Part shown: piece after piece, positions 57,283 through 64,000 of the stretch | Numbering within the stretch: the stretch's first letter is position 1 | Layout: every line of letters starts with the position of its first letter | DNA from: Shewanella fodinae | GTDB lineage: Bacteria; Pseudomonadota; Gammaproteobacteria; Enterobacterales; Shewanellaceae | Length of the DNA stretch: 64,000 bases | Direction: 5' to 3' | NCBI RefSeq assembly: GCF_014651955.1 | Contig: NZ_BMXW01000002.1 | Span: forward strand, 62,760 to 126,759 | The notes under the pieces: model-generated | The model's input: the letters and a program-made list of their open reading frames with translations, nothing else | What the model was told of the DNA's origin: nothing | Database searches by the model: none | Position numbers and translations under genes: made by a program

Positions 57283-59583
57283 TCAGTTATTCTCCTGCTC
57301 ACGAGCACGTTCACGAGCCTTTTGTTTGGCTTTCGCTACAGCCGCCACCACGCGGGCTTTTTTATCATCACTCAATGACACCGACGCATGAGTATCACCG
57401 TCTGTATTAACGGTTTCAGGCATGTTGCCCTCAGTGTGCTGCTTTGCTGCAGCAGCGATTGTGCTTGCGGCTGTGGTCTTTTCTGGCGCTTCGGTTGCAG
57501 TAGCTGATGACGCTTTCTTGGCTTTAGCTTTAGCAACGGCCGCGGCAATTCTGGCTTTTTGGGCCGCATCAGTAGTGCTTTCAGTAAGCGTTGTTGGTGC
57601 TGAGGAAGCTTCTACTGTCACCGCGGCGTTATCTACTTCCGCTGAAGTGTTCTCAACAGCTGCTTTTCGCGCCTTCGCTTTCGCTACGGCGGCAGCTATC
57701 ATGGCTTGTTTATCGGTGGCATTGGGTGCAGAAAGTTGGGCCTCGGTGTTAGGCGTGTCTGCGGCTTGAGTTCTCTTGGCCTTGGCGCTGGCGATCGCCG
57801 CAGCCACTTTAGCTTTTTTGTCTGCTGCTTGGGCCGGAGCGGACGCCGTTAGCGTTTCGGTCAACGTTGGAGTAGCTGCGATTTTTTTGGCTTTAGCCCT
57901 AGCTATCGCTGCAGCAATAGCGGCTTTTTTGTCTTCCTGATTAGTGACATTTGAGCCGCTGGTTTCTTGATTTTGCGCTTTTATTCCGCTCACCGCAGCA
58001 GCAATAGTGGCCTTACTATCTGCAGTTGTTGGTGCGGGTGACTCTTCTACCGCCCCCTGCGCCGCTTGTTTGGCTTTTACTCGCGCAAGCGCTGCAGCCA
58101 CGGCGTCTTTTTCATTTCCTGACATGGCGCTTTTGCGTTTTTCCGCGGCTTCCCGAGCTTTAGCTTCGCGCTCCAGTTTTTCTTGCTCCATACGTAAGCT
58201 GCGTGCTTCAAAACGCATTTTGGCGTGTTCAGCGTGTAATTTTTCTTCGCGAGTTTTGCGGATCGCCGCCTTGGCCACGCGATAATACTGCACTAATGGA
58301 ATATCGGACGGGCAGACATAACTGCAGCAACCACATTCGATGCAGTCCTGCAGATGGAAATTCTCTGCCTTATCATATTCAGCAGCTTTGGCGTGCCAAT
58401 ACAACTGTTGTGGTAACAATGATACCGGGCACACCTGTGCACATTCACCACAGCGGATACAGGAGCGCTCCTGCGGCGCATCCGCGAGTTCCTGCGCTTG
58501 TGGTAATAACAGACAGTTGCTGCCCTTGAGTACTGGAACATCAACTGTTGACAGGGTGTAACCCATCATCGGCCCACCAACGATCACTTTGCTGTCAGGC
58601 GTGGCCTTAAAACCTGTCTGTTCAAGAATATGGCGAATGGGCGTTCCTACAGATACCCAATAATTGCCAGGCTTCTCAATATTGCTCCCCGTGACGGTTA
58701 TCACGCGCTCAAGCAACGGTACTCCTTGATAAACGGCTTGTTGAATGGCAAACGCAGTTCCGACATTTTGCACCACAATACCTAAATGCGCGGGGATTGC
58801 ACCGGACGGCACTTCCTGACCGGTAAGGATCTGGATCAGTTGTTTTTCGCCACCAGAGGGATATTTAGTCGGAATCACTTGAATGCTGCATTGGGGCAAG
58901 GTCGAGGCCGCTAATGCTTGTCTCATGGCTTGTGCGGCTTCCGGTTTATTGTCCTCAATGGCAATAGTAGTGGTTTCTGGTTGCAGCAGTTGCTGCATCA
59001 ACGCTACACCGTTAAGAATGTCACTGGCATACTCGCGCATCAACCTGTCGTCTGCGGTGATGTAAGGTTCACATTCAACACCGTTGATGATCAGCCGTTT
59101 TATCTTGCTAGCAGGATTGAGTTTGATGTGGCTTGGAAACATAGCGCCCCCCATGCCAGCGATCCCCGCATCACGAATACGTTGCAGTATTTGCTCATGG
59201 CTTAATGGCTCCGATGCCGCAGTGAAACTCACCGCTTCATCAAGGCCATCAGACTGTAAAACACAGGTCAGCACGGGTAGGGCTGAAGGGTGGTTACTCG
59301 GTCTTGGTTCGATGGCGGCAATAGTACCGGAAGTTGGGGCGTGCACCGCCAGATACATGGCGGAAATTCCACGCGTAAGCGGCTGTCCCTTTAACACTCG
59401 TTGGCCTTGTTTAATAGCCAGAACGGCCGTTTCGCCAACTTGTGGTAAGGGCAAAAAATATTCATTCGCGGGTAATAGTCGCTGGATAGGCGTGGTATTA
59501 GACAGCAGTTTCATCTCTGGCGGATGAATACCTCCTGTCAGCGGCCAGAGGACTGTATGCTCAGTGGATGCAGTTAGGCTCAA
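57283..59583 (-). CDS. rsxC: Rsx/Rnf electron transport complex subunit C with long repeat tail
   Basis: RsxC is the peripheral NADH- and FMN-binding subunit. The 766-residue product has the N-terminal domain ([10 protein letters not shown]), the flavin/NADH-binding core, and two 4Fe-4S motifs ([12 protein letters not shown] and [12 protein letters not shown]). The C-terminal third (from about residue 480) is an Ala/Lys-rich tail holding seven recognisable copies and one decayed copy of a unit like [16 protein letters not shown]. The start is TTG 59583, eight bases after AGAGG; no ATG is available near it. Confidence 0.94.
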   Translation of the reverse strand: MSLTASTEHTVLWPLTGGIHPPEMKLLSNTTPIQRLLPANEYFLPLPQVGETAVLAIKQGQRVLKGQPLTRGISAMYLAVHAPTSGTIAAIEPRPSNHPSALPVLTCVLQSDGLDEAVSFTAASEPLSHEQILQRIRDAGIAGMGGAMFPSHIKLNPASKIKRLIINGVECEPYITADDRLMREYASDILNGVALMQQLLQPETTTIAIEDNKPEAAQAMRQALAASTLPQCSIQVIPTKYPSGGEKQLIQILTGQEVPSGAIPAHLGIVVQNVGTAFAIQQAVYQGVPLLERVITVTGSNIEKPGNYWVSVGTPIRHILEQTGFKATPDSKVIVGGPMMGYTLSTVDVPVLKGSNCLLLPQAQELADAPQERSCIRCGECAQVCPVSLLPQQLYWHAKAAEYDKAENFHLQDCIECGCCSYVCPSDIPLVQYYRVAKAAIRKTREEKLHAEHAKMRFEARSLRMEQEKLEREAKAREAAEKRKSAMSGNEKDAVAAALARVKAKQAAQGAVEESPAPTTADSKATIAAAVSGIKAQNQETSGSNVTNQEDKKAAIAAAIARAKAKKIAATPTLTETLTASAPAQAADKKAKVAAAIASAKAKRTQAADTPNTEAQLSAPNATDKQAMIAAAVAKAKARKAAVENTSAEVDNAAVTVEASSAPTTLTESTTDAAQKARIAAAVAKAKAKKASSATATEAPEKTTAASTIAAAAKQHTEGNMPETVNTDGDTHASVSLSDDKKARVVAAVAKAKQKARERAREQENN

Positions 59584-59595
59584 TGGAAAATCCTC

Positions 59596-60138
59596 TTACA
59601 GCGTCTTGACCGGAATGGCATTGAGTTGCCAGTCCCAGGTCCGCAAGTCTTGTTTAACCGGAAGCATTTCAATGCAATCTACCGGGCAGGGTTCAACACA
59701 TAGATCGCAACCGGTGCAGGCACTGGCAAGTACCGTATGCATCAATTTCCCTGCACCTACAATCGCGTCAACAGGACATGCTTGGATGCACTTGGTACAC
59801 CCGATACACTCCTCCTCGCGAATAAAAGCGACCTTTCTTACTTGAGTTTCGGCGGTGGCGGTGAGCGGTTCTGGCTCAACTCCCATCAAATCTGCCAGCT
59901 TTTCCATGGTGGCTGAACCGCCAGGAGGACAACGGTTGATTTTTTCACCGTTGGCAATAGCTTCAGCATAGGGGCGACATCCTGGATAACCACACTGGCC
60001 ACATTGTGTTTGTGGCAGTAAAGCTTCGATCTGGTCGACAATGGGGTTACCTTCAACTTTGAATTTTTCGGCCGCAAATCCCAGCACAACGCCAAACACT
60101 AATGCCAGCAGTGTTAATAAAACTACAGCTATCAACAT
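59596..60138 (-). CDS. rsxB: Rsx/Rnf electron transport complex subunit B
   Basis: RsxB is the iron-sulfur subunit. The 180-residue product has an N-terminal membrane helix, a 4Fe-4S domain with CGQCGYPGC and a later Cys (NRCPPGG), and a ferredoxin domain with [12 protein letters not shown] and [12 protein letters not shown]. It lies between rsxA and rsxC in the usual order. Confidence 0.96.
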   Translation of the reverse strand: MLIAVVLLTLLALVFGVVLGFAAEKFKVEGNPIVDQIEALLPQTQCGQCGYPGCRPYAEAIANGEKINRCPPGGSATMEKLADLMGVEPEPLTATAETQVRKVAFIREEECIGCTKCIQACPVDAIVGAGKLMHTVLASACTGCDLCVEPCPVDCIEMLPVKQDLRTWDWQLNAIPVKTL

Positions 60139-60150
60139 GGAAAATTCACT

Positions 60151-60729
60151 CTACTTGACCAGACCAGTAAAGCCCATAAAGGCCAGTGACATCAGACCCG
60201 CAGTGATCATCGCAATGGCACCGCCTTTAAAAGGTAGCGGCACGTCGGCAGCCGCCAAACGTTCACGCATTGCGGAGAACAGGATCAATACCAGTGAAAA
60301 CCCGAGTGCGGCACCAAACCCATATACCGCCGATTGCATAAAGTTATGCTGCTCATTGATGTTCAGCAGTGCCACGCCGAGAACAGCACAGTTGGTAGTG
60401 ATCAGCGGCAGATAGATACCTAAGGCACGGTATAAACTCGCAGAGGTTTTCTGTACCACCATTTCTGTGAACTGCACAACAACCGCAATGACCAGAATAA
60501 ACGCCATGGTGCGCAGGTAGCCCAGTTCAAAAGGCTGTAACAGATACTGATCCACCAGATAACTGAGAATCGAGGCAAGTGTCAGCACAAAGGTGGTCGC
60601 CATCGACATGCCGATTGCTGATTCCAGTTTACTGGATACGCCCATGAACGGGCAAAGACCCAGAAATTTAACTAGGACAAAGTTGTTGACCAGTACTGTA
60701 CCAATCAGCAACAGCAGATAATCACTCAT
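60151..60729 (-). CDS. rsxA: Rsx/Rnf electron transport complex subunit A
   Basis: RsxA is an integral membrane subunit with six helices and the very conserved [19 protein letters not shown] and [13 protein letters not shown]. The 192-residue length (E. coli 193) supports the ATG at 60729 ([11 protein letters not shown]); ATG 60732 and GTG 60738 are in frame just before it, with no clear Shine-Dalgarno to choose between them. It is the first gene of rsxABCDGE-nth. Confidence 0.95.
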   Translation of the reverse strand: MSDYLLLLIGTVLVNNFVLVKFLGLCPFMGVSSKLESAIGMSMATTFVLTLASILSYLVDQYLLQPFELGYLRTMAFILVIAVVVQFTEMVVQKTSASLYRALGIYLPLITTNCAVLGVALLNINEQHNFMQSAVYGFGAALGFSLVLILFSAMRERLAAADVPLPFKGGAIAMITAGLMSLAFMGFTGLVK

Positions 60730-61387
60730 CATATTCACAGCGTTACAATTTCTTGGCGGTTATTATCGGTGTTTCAGCCGTTATTAACAACACATGAAAT
60801 ATAGGGGTTAATAGGATTGTGACAATCGCAATTCAGTTTGGTGCCGTGATGCAACCAAAGCCGTGAACTCAACACCTCAGTGCTTTGTATGACAAGTTAT
60901 CCCAGATTTAAGCTAAACGTAAAATTCGACTACTCGCGCTGCAGTTCCGCACTCAATGAATAAGCAGACAAGATAGATAATGGGCGTTCCCTCAGCAAAA
61001 ATGACCAAGGGCGGCGGACATTAAAAGCGACGTGACTCACCATGCCAGCATGTTGCTCTGATGGCAAACATCATCAGGCTATCGGTCTTGCTGGTTCACA
61101 CAAGTACCAGTCGCAACAACAATGATGTAGATGTAATTCAAGGTTTTAATATTTTATATTATTTATCATAATGTTATGTGTGTAACGTTATGGTGCTCAT
61201 CGCCGATGAATTGAGTTGAGGCACCCAGATTAAACAGAACCCACGTTAAACAGAAATAGCCCAGATTAGTCTGATAATTTTTAACGAGGAGGCCGGTAAA
61301 ACGAAGATATTGTGAGAAGTACTTTGATACTAAATCAAGCGATTCAAAATGGCGTATGGGTCTACAACAAGTGTAACAAAGTAGATA
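60730..61387 (-). promoter_or_regulatory. Region upstream of rsxA, with candidate promoter
   Basis: About 650 bp without a credible gene. On the minus strand TTGTCA (60825-60820), 16 bp, TATATT (60803-60798) is a good promoter candidate for rsx about 60 bp before the start. An imperfect inverted repeat lies at about 61169-61194 (ATAATGTTA / TAACGTTAT); it could mark the end of the tRNA transcript, but no U run makes it an intrinsic terminator. Confidence 0.5.
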
Positions 61388-61463
61388 TGGCTCCCCTGAC
61401 TGGACTTGAACCAGTGACATACGGATTAACAGTCCGCCGTTCTACCGACTGAACTACAGGGGA
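61388..61463 (-). tRNA. tRNA-Asn(GTT), copy 4 of transcript
   Basis: The 76-nt minus-strand gene begins TCCCCTGTAGTTCAG and ends CAGGGGAGCCA, with CCA encoded. Acceptor TCCCCTG pairs with CAGGGGA. The anticodon GTT is at 61430-61428 in CTGTTAA, and GGTTCAAGTCC is the T loop. It is nearly the same as E. coli tRNA-Asn. Confidence 0.98.
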
Positions 61464-61489
61464 ACAGATATTGATAACTGCATTTGAAA

Positions 61490-61565
61490 TGGCTCCCCTG
61501 ACTGGACTTGAACCAGTGACATACGGATTAACAGTCCGCCGTTCTACCGACTGAACTACAGGGGA
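61490..61565 (-). tRNA. tRNA-Asn(GTT), copy 3 of transcript
   Basis: Identical over 76 nt to the copy at 61388. It is separated from it by 26 bp and carries its own CCA. Confidence 0.98.
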
Positions 61566-61587
61566 ACAAATTTTCAATATTGCTGTA

Positions 61588-61663
61588 TGGCTCCCCTGAC
61601 TGGACTTGAACCAGTGACATACGGATTAACAGTCCGCCGTTCTACCGACTGAACTACAGGGGA
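61588..61663 (-). tRNA. tRNA-Asn(GTT), copy 2 of transcript
   Basis: Identical over 76 nt to the other copies, with a 22-bp spacer to the next one downstream. Confidence 0.98.
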
Positions 61664-61701
61664 ATGATACAGAAATTTTATTTTGCATATATTCTTCAAC
61701 G

Positions 61702-61777
61702 TGGCTCCCCTGACTGGACTTGAACCAGTGACATACGGATTAACAGTCCGCCGTTCTACCGACTGAACTACAGGGGA
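61702..61777 (-). tRNA. tRNA-Asn(GTT), copy 1 of transcript
   Basis: Identical over 76 nt to the other three. It is promoter-proximal, with a 38-bp spacer to the next copy. Confidence 0.98.
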
Positions 61778-61809
61778 ATTGCAATTAGCATCGCTGAAGA
61801 ACGGAGCGC

Positions 61810-61838
61810 ATAGTAAATCGCTCGTGCAGTTGAGTCAA
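61810..61838 (-). promoter_or_regulatory. Stable-RNA type promoter of the tRNA-Asn array
   Basis: On the minus strand TTGACT (61838-61833), 17 bp, TACTAT (61815-61810), followed by GCGCTCCG, a GC-rich discriminator typical of stringently controlled rRNA and tRNA promoters. Transcription would begin about 25 bp before the first tRNA. Confidence 0.8.
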
Positions 61839-62677
61839 CTCGGCAATACAAAAAAAGCGTAATTGCGGGGCTGATTGCTTATCAAATGTTCATACAATTA
61901 CTTTTTGATAGAAAACAGCGGGATTATGCTTAAAAAATAACAGCTAAGGTAAATCCATAGTGATGAAAATCTGTCCTTGTATCGGCATTTAAATAGGGCG
62001 GCAATCAATCATTTCGGGATTGCTAAACAGATCCTTTTGCGGATGTCTTGCAAACCACTAACGATGCTATGCATCCCCCTTGCTCAACCGTCAAAAAACA
62101 GGCATTGCAATGCACCGAATAAAATACTGTTTGGTCGATTTTTGGAGCATGACTGTCTGTGTATTTTGTGAGCCGTGTCTCACTTTTCTAAGGGGGACAT
62201 TTTAAATGTAATTAACTTTCATGGGGTGGGGCTCGCGCAAGGGTAAGGTTGAAAAATGGCAATCCCGCATGGTTACTGGGCTGAATTCAGTTATCCACTG
62301 AATCTGTGGATAACCCTGTGAGTTTGTCCGGTAAATATGCGGCAAACCCCTGAGGCTTCTGGGGTGGACTTAAATCTGCCAAAAAACTCTACAAAATATA
62401 AAAGCGAATAAAAACAGCATCTTGTAAAAGTCAAGCGATGGAATAAAAGTTGAGCGGGTTTGTAATCAATTTGTAAGAAAGTAATCAGGCACCGCTGTGC
62501 ATTAAATTGGTGCTTTGGCTCAATTTTATGCATAGCAAGGACAGTTAGTCATGCCGTTATTGAATTTCAGCTTTAGCTATTATTGTGCCTTCAGTTGTAT
62601 TGATAAATGTCTGTTATCGGTGGCATGCCGTTTATGGCGAGGATACAATGACGGGTTAAAACGGAGGGAACAAATTC
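61839..62677 (+). promoter_or_regulatory. Long region upstream of uvrB
   Basis: Over 800 bp with no convincing protein gene. Short frames here look random. It contains the DnaA-box pair at 62290-62314 and, near uvrB, a 48-codon frame (62551-62697) that has AAGG ten bases upstream and overlaps the uvrB start. I see no LexA-type SOS box. GGAGGG at 62663-62668 is the uvrB ribosome site. Confidence 0.45.
62290..62314. promoter_or_regulatory. Inverted pair of DnaA boxes upstream of uvrB
   Basis: TTATCCACT (62291-62299) and TGTGGATAA (62305-62313) are convergent DnaA boxes; the second matches TTATCCACA exactly and the first has one change. With flanking bases the arms GTTATCCAC and GTGGATAAC are perfect inverted repeats seven bases apart. 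They lie about 370 bp before uvrB. E. coli uvrB also has a DnaA box in its far-upstream control region. Confidence 0.6.
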
Positions 62678-62697
62678 GTGTCCGAACCAGTGTTTAA
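62551..62697 (+). CDS. Possible 48-residue upstream frame overlapping uvrB
   Basis: The frame starts [16 protein letters not shown] and ends shortly after the uvrB start codon, overlapping it by 20 bp. AAGG lies ten bases before its ATG. The product is Cys-rich and Arg-rich with no known match. It may be chance, or it may couple translation to uvrB, whose ribosome site lies inside it. Confidence 0.25.
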   Translation: MPLLNFSFSYYCAFSCIDKCLLSVACRLWRGYNDGLKRREQIRVRTSV

Positions 62698-64000
62698 ATT
62701 AGTTTCTCAATATAAGCCCGCGGGCGATCAACCCACGGCTATTGCGCAGCTTGTGGAAGGTCTGGAGGCCGGGTTGGCGCATCAAACCTTACTTGGGGTG
62801 ACTGGGTCCGGTAAAACATTCACCGTTGCCAACGTGATTGCGACTTTAGGACGCCCTACCATCATTATGGCGCCAAACAAAACATTGGCGGCGCAGCTTT
62901 ATGGCGAAATGAAAGAGTTCTTTCCTCATAATGCTGTAGAGTATTTTGTCTCATACTACGATTACTACCAGCCAGAAGCCTATGTGCCAGCGACTAACAC
63001 CTTTATTGAAAAGGATGCGTCGGTTAATGCCCATATAGAACAGATGCGCTTATCGGCGACTAAAGCGCTACTGGAGCGTCGAGATGTGGTATTGGTGGCA
63101 TCGGTTTCGGCCATTTATGGTTTGGGCGATCCCGATTCCTATATGAAAATGATGTTGCATCTGCGTCAGGGCGACATCATGGGGCAGCGAGATATTCTGC
63201 AACGTTTGAGCGAGTTACAATATACCCGTAATGATATTGAGCTGGCTCGAGGCACTTTCCGTGTGCGGGGGGAGGTTATCGACATCTTTCCGGCAGAGTC
63301 TGAGCGCGATGCAATTAGAGTGGAACTGTTTGATGACGAAATTGAACAGTTGTCAATGTTTGATCCCTTAACTGGCCACATCAGTAAACGCCTAGCTCGT
63401 ACCACGGTTTACCCTAAAACCCATTACGTGACGCCACGTGAAAAAATTCTTGCAGCCACCGAACAGATTAAAGAAGAGTTGCGGCAACGGCGGCAACAGC
63501 TGCTGGATGCCAATAAATTGGTGGAAGTTCAGCGTCTCACCGAGCGTGTTCAATATGATATTGAAATGATGGTGGAGCTTGGCTACTGCTCCGGTATCGA
63601 AAACTATTCCCGTTATTTGTCTGGCAGACGCCCCGGCGAAGGTCCGCCAACCTTGCTGGACTATCTGCCTGCTGATGGCCTGATGATTATTGATGAGTCA
63701 CATGTGACGGTGCCGCAGATTGGGGCCATGTATAAAGGCGACCGTTCGAGAAAGACCACACTGGTGGAATATGGCTTCCGGTTGCCGTCAGCGTTGGACA
63801 ACCGCCCTTTGAAATTTGACGAATTTGAAGCGCTGATGCCGCAGACAATTTATGTGTCTGCGACACCCGGTACTTATGAAATGGAACGCTGTGACGGCGA
63901 AATTGCCGAGCAGGTCGTCCGGCCAACCGGATTATTGGATCCAGAGGTGGAAGTTCGACCCGTCGCGATTCAGGTGGACGATCTGTTGTCTGAAGTCGCA
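62678..64000 (+). CDS. uvrB: Excinuclease ABC subunit B (5' part, runs off the window)
   Basis: UvrB is the damage-verifying helicase-like subunit of nucleotide excision repair. The first 441 codons are present; the frame is open at the window edge. Visible are Walker [10 protein letters not shown] (around residue 45), [18 protein letters not shown], the beta-hairpin region [25 protein letters not shown], and DESHVTVPQ. The start is GTG 62678, nine bases after GGAGGG (62663-62668). E. coli UvrB is 673 residues, so about 230 are missing here. Confidence 0.97.
   Translation, partial: MSEPVFKLVSQYKPAGDQPTAIAQLVEGLEAGLAHQTLLGVTGSGKTFTVANVIATLGRPTIIMAPNKTLAAQLYGEMKEFFPHNAVEYFVSYYDYYQPEAYVPATNTFIEKDASVNAHIEQMRLSATKALLERRDVVLVASVSAIYGLGDPDSYMKMMLHLRQGDIMGQRDILQRLSELQYTRNDIELARGTFRVRGEVIDIFPAESERDAIRVELFDDEIEQLSMFDPLTGHISKRLARTTVYPKTHYVTPREKILAATEQIKEELRQRRQQLLDANKLVEVQRLTERVQYDIEMMVELGYCSGIENYSRYLSGRRPGEGPPTLLDYLPADGLMIIDESHVTVPQIGAMYKGDRSRKTTLVEYGFRLPSALDNRPLKFDEFEALMPQTIYVSATPGTYEMERCDGEIAEQVVRPTGLLDPEVEVRPVAIQVDDLLSEVA

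Noticed and set aside
57422..57769. Long Ala/Val-rich plus-strand frame opposite rsxC
   Set aside because: It is the mirror of the GC-rich Ala/Lys repeat tail of RsxC; no Shine-Dalgarno or family resemblance.
61166..61577. Minus-strand frames across and beside the tRNA genes
   Set aside because: They translate tRNA sequence (repeated VQSVERRTVNPYVTGSSPVR) and are not protein genes.
61388..61777. Four regularly spaced identical repeats that could look like a CRISPR array
   Set aside because: Each repeat is a complete 76-nt tRNA-Asn with cloverleaf pairing and encoded CCA; spacers are irregular and there are no cas genes.
62291..62533. 80-codon minus-strand frame upstream of uvrB
   Set aside because: It crosses the DnaA-box pair, has no good ribosome site and no resemblance to a known family.
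62190..62677. Search for a LexA (SOS) box before uvrB
   Set aside because: No CTGT-N8-ACAG element was found by eye, although uvrB is SOS-regulated in E. coli. A matrix scan would be needed to exclude a divergent box.

Overview
The window is chromosomal DNA of a gammaproteobacterium, most likely Shewanella or a close Alteromonadales relative. The evidence is gene content and order: proQ-prc-pepN, a 1615-residue NAD-dependent glutamate dehydrogenase beside pyrD-zapC, the complete hisGDCBHAFI operon with a His-rich leader peptide, yoaA/tsaB/fadD/rnd, minCDE-ycgL, ycgN, dsbB-nhaB-fadR-ycgB, yeaG-yeaH, sodB-grxD-gloA-nth-rsxEGDCBA and uvrB. Much of this order is shared with Escherichia coli. Genus assignment is inference from gene order and protein resemblance; no search was run. 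I see no insertion sequence, prophage, integrase or CRISPR array.

Layout. 1-5954 (+): RNA chaperone ProQ, tail-specific protease Prc, aminopeptidase PepN and a small DUF2835 protein. 6436-13249 (+): a compact four-gene operon for a putative trans-envelope system (DUF1302 outer-membrane protein, DUF1329 periplasmic protein, YCF48-type beta-propeller, MMPL/RND transporter); its substrate is unknown. 13501-20167 (+): gdhB, pyrD, zapC. 20228-27605 (-): the histidine operon, expressed through a leader peptide with five consecutive His codons and a strong attenuator. 27817-37005: YoaA-type helicase, hemB (-), tsaB, an unrecognised 100-residue protein, an M50B-like membrane metalloprotease, an alpha/beta hydrolase, fadD and rnd (TTG start).

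37024-43880: minEDC (-), ycgL (+), an MltB-family lytic transglycosylase homologue whose catalytic Glu and substrate motif are lost, ycgN (+), dsbB and nhaB (-), fadR (+). 43946-49602 (-): ycgB/SpoVR, yeaH, yeaG/PrkA (a stationary-phase/stress module) and sodB. 49821-53354 (+): grxD and a large TonB-dependent receptor preceded by an AT-rich region that holds a 36-bp perfect inverted repeat centred on an ideal CRP site. 53493-60729: gloA (-), a 27-residue CydH/YnhF-type membrane microprotein (+), then nth and rsxABCDGE (-). 61388-61777 (-): four identical tRNA-Asn(GTT) genes behind a stable-RNA-type promoter. 62678-64000 (+): the first 441 codons of uvrB, with an inverted pair of DnaA boxes far upstream.

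Together the genes cover RNA and envelope quality control, histidine, pyrimidine and haem biosynthesis, fatty-acid activation with its regulator FadR, septum positioning, disulfide and redox homeostasis (DsbB, GrxD, SodB, Rsx/Rnf), and DNA repair (YoaA, Nth, UvrB). Several starts were set away from the longest reading frame using Shine-Dalgarno spacing and alignment with remembered E. coli proteins. TTG starts are proposed for rnd, dsbB, rsxC, rsxG and yoaA.
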